Part shown: piece by piece, positions 24,839 through 28,299 of the stretch
How positions within the stretch are numbered: the stretch's first letter is position 1
Layout of the letters: every line of letters starts with the position of its first letter
From: an uncultured Ruminococcus sp.
Lineage (GTDB): Bacteria > Bacillota > Clostridia > Oscillospirales > Ruminococcaceae
Direction of reading: 5' to 3'
Assembly (NCBI GenBank): GCA_945876405.1
Contig: CAMCOJ010000001.1
Span: forward strand, 1-28,299
Length of the DNA stretch: 28,299 nt
The notes under the pieces: model-generated
What the model was told of the DNA's origin: nothing
The model's database searches: none
The model's input: the letters and a program-made list of their open reading frames with translations, nothing else
Program-made: the position numbers and the translations under genes

Positions 24839-26394
24839 ACTGTTTCAATTCTGCATTTATGTTTTTTGGTTTTTTCATCGTAATTAATCCCTGCAAGCAG
24901 GATTTCACCGCTTATTGCCTTCAGTTTTTCCGTATACTTTCTTTGCTTTATCTGAGCTATAGCTCCCTCAGCAGTTTTATTGTATTTCAGCTCGGCAACA
25001 ATTGCAGGTGAATTTACCCCTCTTCGCGGAATAAATACAAGATCTGCATATCCTTCACCTGAGGGGAACTCCCTGATTATTTCGTAATGTTTTCTTGCTG
25101 AATAATACGCAAGTGAAAGAGTTACGGACAGTGAAAGCTCATTGTTATATGCTATCACAGAAGTATTCTGACGGTGTACCTCTTCTATAATTTCGGCTAC
25201 TCTGTCTTCATCACGGTTCAGCGTCGCCTTCAGAAGTTCATCTGACTTACGGATGGCATTCATTACCTCTTCCCATCCGCCATCCTTTATACAGTTGATA
25301 AATTCCTGCTGTACTTCCTTGTTTGGTATCCAGGCTTCCTCTGTAGCTTTGCTGTAAGTAAGATATCCAAGGTGTATAAGCAGTGTAAGTACATCATCTG
25401 CCGAGCTGAATGTAACCATATCATTCTGGAATGTTTCAGCATTTACTTTGACTCTTTCCCCTGCAATCATCTTTATCACTGACTGGCGCAGACCGTCTAT
25501 ATCTGCCTGTATAAATACTTTCAGCGCCTCAAAACTTTCTGTTTTTGTCCAGTAGTTGCTGAATATTTTTCTCGTACATGCCAGCACTACAGACTGCGGG
25601 TTATAAATCGGTTCATCATCAACAAGATATCCGTTGTACCATTCTTTCATCTCATCAAATGAAAGTCCGTACCTGTCGCAGAGTTCCTCTGTTTCCTTCT
25701 CCGTAAATCCCATAAATGATGAATACGGTGCCGCATCATTTATCGAAAACTCGTGATACATATTCAACTCCGAATGCTCACCATACTTCTTTACAGGGAA
25801 AATACCTGTTGCATAGTCAAGGGCTACGTATTCCTTCTCCTTAAGTAAATCACGAAGAAAATCAAGATAATAATTCTGACCTTCCGTATCATGCTGGAAC
25901 ACTCTGAACACGCAGTCCCATTCGTCAATTACGAATACAAACGGTATCCCCTCTTCTGCGTATATTTCCCCGAATATTTCGTCCAGAGAATAATCATCAG
26001 TAAAATCCATTTCTCCGTAAGCTTTCAAAAGATCCCGCCTTAAAGATTTTTCAAGTTTTTCTGTCATCTCCCTGCCGCCTGATGATTTTGAAGCAAATCC
26101 CCTCACATCAAATCTCATGACATTGTACCTGTTCAGATGCTTTTCATAATCCGGTGTTTCAGAAACTGCAAGATTCCTGAAAAGTTCCCTCGAATCGCAT
26201 CCTCTGCTGTAATATGCCACAAGCATATTGGCCGCCATTGACTTTCCGAATCTTCTTGGTCTGCTTACGCAGATGTGCTTACCGGTTGTACGCAGATTTT
26301 TATTTGTTATTTCTATCATTAACGACTTGTCAATATATATTTCTGAATTTATGGCTTCAAAGAACAAATCATTTCCCGGATTAAGGTATATGCC
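24823..26394 (-). repeat. Direct repeat, copy 1 (with 26433-28004)
   Basis: About 1.57 kb recurs 1610 bp further on. Reading the two copies base by base I see no difference between 24908 and 26196. There are single changes at 24850, 24858, 24907, 26197, 26233 and 26269, and an unrelated stretch at about 26282-26361; identity resumes in the codons for the first dozen residues. Confidence 0.9.
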
Positions 26395-26397
26395 CAC
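24829..26397 (-). CDS. AAA-ATPase / PD-(D/E)XK nuclease-fold protein, tandem copy 1
   Basis: 522 residues; GTG start at 26397 after AGGAGG with an 8-base gap. The N-terminal AAA-ATPase-like domain has Walker A-type RPRRFGKS (Lys52) and Walker B VFVIDEWD (Asp158, Glu159). The C-terminal PD-(D/E)XK module (DUF1703/PDDEXK_9 type) has Asp452 in GYADLVF, and Glu469 and Lys471 in AELKYN, so the nuclease-type residues are intact. Members of this family are common in multiple copies in Firmicutes and Bacteroidetes; their role is not established, and defence or mobile-element functions are only guesses. It follows copy 2 by 41 bp and is probably co-transcribed with it. Residues about 13-39 differ strongly from copy 2; the rest is almost identical. 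Confidence 0.9.
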   Translation of the reverse strand: MGIYLNPGNDLFFEAINSEIYIDKSLMIEITNKNLRTTGKHICVSRPRRFGKSMAANMLVAYYSRGCDSRELFRNLAVSETPDYEKHLNRYNVMRFDVRGFASKSSGGREMTEKLEKSLRRDLLKAYGEMDFTDDYSLDEIFGEIYAEEGIPFVFVIDEWDCVFRVFQHDTEGQNYYLDFLRDLLKEKEYVALDYATGIFPVKKYGEHSELNMYHEFSINDAAPYSSFMGFTEKETEELCDRYGLSFDEMKEWYNGYLVDDEPIYNPQSVVLACTRKIFSNYWTKTESFEALKVFIQADIDGLRQSVIKMIAGERVKVNAETFQNDMVTFSSADDVLTLLIHLGYLTYSKATEEAWIPNKEVQQEFINCIKDGGWEEVMNAIRKSDELLKATLNRDEDRVAEIIEEVHRQNTSVIAYNNELSLSVTLSLAYYSARKHYEIIREFPSGEGYADLVFIPRRGVNSPAIVAELKYNKTAEGAIAQIKQRKYTEKLKAISGEILLAGINYDEKTKKHKCRIETVLK

Positions 26398-26432
26398 AGT
26401 CTCACCTCCTGTAAAATATTATCTTTCAAAAG

Positions 26433-28004
26433 TTTCTGTTATTTTAACACTGTTTCAATCCTGCATTCATGTTTTTTGGTTTTTTCATCGTAATTAATCC
26501 CTGCAAGCAGGATTTCGCCGCTTATTGCCTTCAGTTTTTCCGTATACTTTCTTTGCTTTATCTGAGCTATAGCTCCCTCAGCAGTTTTATTGTATTTCAG
26601 CTCGGCAACAATTGCAGGTGAATTTACCCCTCTTCGCGGAATAAATACAAGATCTGCATATCCTTCACCTGAGGGGAACTCCCTGATTATTTCGTAATGT
26701 TTTCTTGCTGAATAATACGCAAGTGAAAGAGTTACGGACAGTGAAAGCTCATTGTTATATGCTATCACAGAAGTATTCTGACGGTGTACCTCTTCTATAA
26801 TTTCGGCTACTCTGTCTTCATCACGGTTCAGCGTCGCCTTCAGAAGTTCATCTGACTTACGGATGGCATTCATTACCTCTTCCCATCCGCCATCCTTTAT
26901 ACAGTTGATAAATTCCTGCTGTACTTCCTTGTTTGGTATCCAGGCTTCCTCTGTAGCTTTGCTGTAAGTAAGATATCCAAGGTGTATAAGCAGTGTAAGT
27001 ACATCATCTGCCGAGCTGAATGTAACCATATCATTCTGGAATGTTTCAGCATTTACTTTGACTCTTTCCCCTGCAATCATCTTTATCACTGACTGGCGCA
27101 GACCGTCTATATCTGCCTGTATAAATACTTTCAGCGCCTCAAAACTTTCTGTTTTTGTCCAGTAGTTGCTGAATATTTTTCTCGTACATGCCAGCACTAC
27201 AGACTGCGGGTTATAAATCGGTTCATCATCAACAAGATATCCGTTGTACCATTCTTTCATCTCATCAAATGAAAGTCCGTACCTGTCGCAGAGTTCCTCT
27301 GTTTCCTTCTCCGTAAATCCCATAAATGATGAATACGGTGCCGCATCATTTATCGAAAACTCGTGATACATATTCAACTCCGAATGCTCACCATACTTCT
27401 TTACAGGGAAAATACCTGTTGCATAGTCAAGGGCTACGTATTCCTTCTCCTTAAGTAAATCACGAAGAAAATCAAGATAATAATTCTGACCTTCCGTATC
27501 ATGCTGGAACACTCTGAACACGCAGTCCCATTCGTCAATTACGAATACAAACGGTATCCCCTCTTCTGCGTATATTTCCCCGAATATTTCGTCCAGAGAA
27601 TAATCATCAGTAAAATCCATTTCTCCGTAAGCTTTCAAAAGATCCCGCCTTAAAGATTTTTCAAGTTTTTCTGTCATCTCCCTGCCGCCTGATGATTTTG
27701 AAGCAAATCCCCTCACATCAAATCTCATGACATTGTACCTGTTCAGATGCTTTTCATAATCCGGTGTTTCAGAAACTGCAAGATTCCTGAAAAGTTCCCT
27801 CGAATCACATCCTCTGCTGTAATATGCCACAAGCATATTGGCTGCCATTGACTTTCCGAATCTTCTTGGTCTGCTTACACAGATGTGCTTATCTGATGTA
27901 TCAATTACAGAGTTGGTTTCACTAATAAGCATGGTTTTGTCTACATATATCCTGGATTTTACCGCCTGTCTGAACAAATCATTTCCCGGATTAAGGTATA
28001 TACC
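26433..28004 (-). repeat. Direct repeat, copy 2 (with 24823-26394)
   Basis: The partner of the repeat at 24823-26394. The left boundary is shared from TTTCTGTTATTTTAACAC onwards, and the right boundary is at the start codon. The upstream sequences of the two genes (promoter and ribosome binding site) are unrelated, so the duplicated unit is essentially the coding region plus a few bases. Confidence 0.9.
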
Positions 28005-28007
28005 CAT
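26439..28007 (-). CDS. AAA-ATPase / PD-(D/E)XK nuclease-fold protein, tandem copy 2
   Basis: 522 residues; ATG at 28007, about 11 bases after AAGGAGG. It has the same domain order and catalytic residues as copy 1 (Lys52, Asp158/Glu159, Asp452, Glu469, Lys471). Residues about 13-39 are different (RQAVKSRIYVDKTMLISETN here, FEAINSEIYIDKSLMIEITN in copy 1), and one further change near the end is Glu for Lys. It has its own consensus promoter and is the first gene of the pair. The near-identity over about 1.3 kb means recent duplication or gene conversion, while the divergent N-terminal block predates or escaped it. The biological role is unknown. Confidence 0.9.
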   Translation of the reverse strand: MGIYLNPGNDLFRQAVKSRIYVDKTMLISETNSVIDTSDKHICVSRPRRFGKSMAANMLVAYYSRGCDSRELFRNLAVSETPDYEKHLNRYNVMRFDVRGFASKSSGGREMTEKLEKSLRRDLLKAYGEMDFTDDYSLDEIFGEIYAEEGIPFVFVIDEWDCVFRVFQHDTEGQNYYLDFLRDLLKEKEYVALDYATGIFPVKKYGEHSELNMYHEFSINDAAPYSSFMGFTEKETEELCDRYGLSFDEMKEWYNGYLVDDEPIYNPQSVVLACTRKIFSNYWTKTESFEALKVFIQADIDGLRQSVIKMIAGERVKVNAETFQNDMVTFSSADDVLTLLIHLGYLTYSKATEEAWIPNKEVQQEFINCIKDGGWEEVMNAIRKSDELLKATLNRDEDRVAEIIEEVHRQNTSVIAYNNELSLSVTLSLAYYSARKHYEIIREFPSGEGYADLVFIPRRGVNSPAIVAELKYNKTAEGAIAQIKQRKYTEKLKAISGEILLAGINYDEKTKKHECRIETVLK

Positions 28008-28050
28008 TGTCGTTCGTGCCTCCTTTTCAGGTCATTTATAACTTAGCTTA

Positions 28051-28079
28051 AGTATACCACAATCTAAAAGTATATGCAA
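28051..28079 (-). promoter_or_regulatory. Promoter of the tandem AAA-nuclease genes
   Basis: On the minus strand TTGCAT (28074-28079) and TATACT (28051-28056) are 17 bp apart, about 44 bp before the ATG of copy 2. Confidence 0.75.
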
Positions 28080-28120
28080 CCAAATTTGTAAAAAGCACAG
28101 TGACAGGCATAAATAAAGTC

Positions 28121-28182
28121 TGACACAAAGATAAAAGCACTCTACTAATTGCAGCCAGCAGAGTGCTTTTATCTTTGTGTCA
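28121..28182. terminator. Strong 23-bp inverted repeat, probable bidirectional terminator
   Basis: Arms 28121-28143 and 28160-28182 are perfect complements over 23 bp, with a 16-base loop. The core AAGCACTCT/AGAGTGCTT is flanked by A-rich and T-rich arms as in bidirectional terminators. It would end a minus-strand gene lying beyond the window. There is no gene between 28008 and the window end. Confidence 0.65.
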
Positions 28183-28246
28183 TATGACAACATTCTCTTC
28201 GTGATTATTATATCACTTTATATGTCAAGTCGATTTATGTTATATA

Positions 28247-28299
28247 TTATAGTGAACGTCAAAATAAATTTGACTTTCACTATAATTATTTTATTTATA
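28247..28299. mobile_element. Left end of a second copy of the palindromic element, cut by the window
   Basis: 49 bases (28247-28295) are identical to 14619-14667, covering the terminal palindrome (TATAGTGAACGTCAAA and its near-complement) and the AT-rich bases after it. The rest of the element would lie beyond the window. Confidence 0.75.

Noticed and set aside
24823..28004. Tandem pair as an insertion sequence
   Set aside because: There are no terminal inverted repeats, no target duplication and no transposase; the repeated unit matches the coding region of a known AAA/PD-(D/E)XK family.

Overview
The window looks like a chromosomal segment of a cellulosome-forming Firmicute, most likely a Ruminococcus close to R. 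flavefaciens. This is inferred from two dockerin-bearing secreted proteins, consensus Firmicute promoters (TTGACA/TATAAT) and ribosome binding sites (AGGAGG), moderate-to-low GC content and Rho-independent terminators. I could not search a database, so the genus is an inference.

Layout. Positions 1-1460: the 3' part of a cellulosomal enzyme with CBM22, dockerin and a CE1 esterase, the arrangement of the C-terminal half of Clostridium thermocellum XynY. Positions 1619-3484: a secreted BspA-type leucine-rich-repeat protein ending in a dockerin. Positions 3493-4969 (minus): a two-gene unit of a HipA/CtkA-like kinase and a small partner. Positions 5165-6742: pyruvate kinase with its own promoter and a shared bidirectional terminator. 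Positions 6761-8315 (minus): a GH16 lipoprotein glucanase.

Positions 8396-24525 (minus) hold one large surface-polysaccharide locus read from a promoter at about 24.5 kb. In transcription order it encodes an initiating polyprenyl-phosphate sugar phosphotransferase, ManC, Gmd, two GT4 glycosyltransferases, an Rmd-type reductase, a secreted M14 metallopeptidase with DUF4214-like modules, a small membrane/coiled-coil protein, a GT4 enzyme with a DUF4214-like tail, an 812-residue GT4/Stealth-like fusion, and an ABC exporter (Wzm, Wzt). ManC, Gmd and Rmd together would make GDP-D-rhamnose, and the ABC exporter without Wzx/Wzy is the layout of the Pseudomonas A-band D-rhamnan locus. The locus therefore predicts a D-rhamnose-containing (or related 6-deoxyhexose) glycan exported by an ABC transporter in a Gram-positive fibre degrader. 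The M14 peptidase and the Stealth-like fusion are unusual additions.

Positions 24637-24830: a tRNA-Leu(CAG) with promoter and terminator. Positions 24829-28079 (minus): two tandem, almost identical AAA-ATPase/PD-(D/E)XK genes that differ almost only in an 80-bp stretch near the N-terminus. A small TA-flanked palindromic element (14620-14752) shares 49 identical bases with the right edge of the window (from 28247), and short GC-rich repeats sit in three gaps of the polysaccharide locus.
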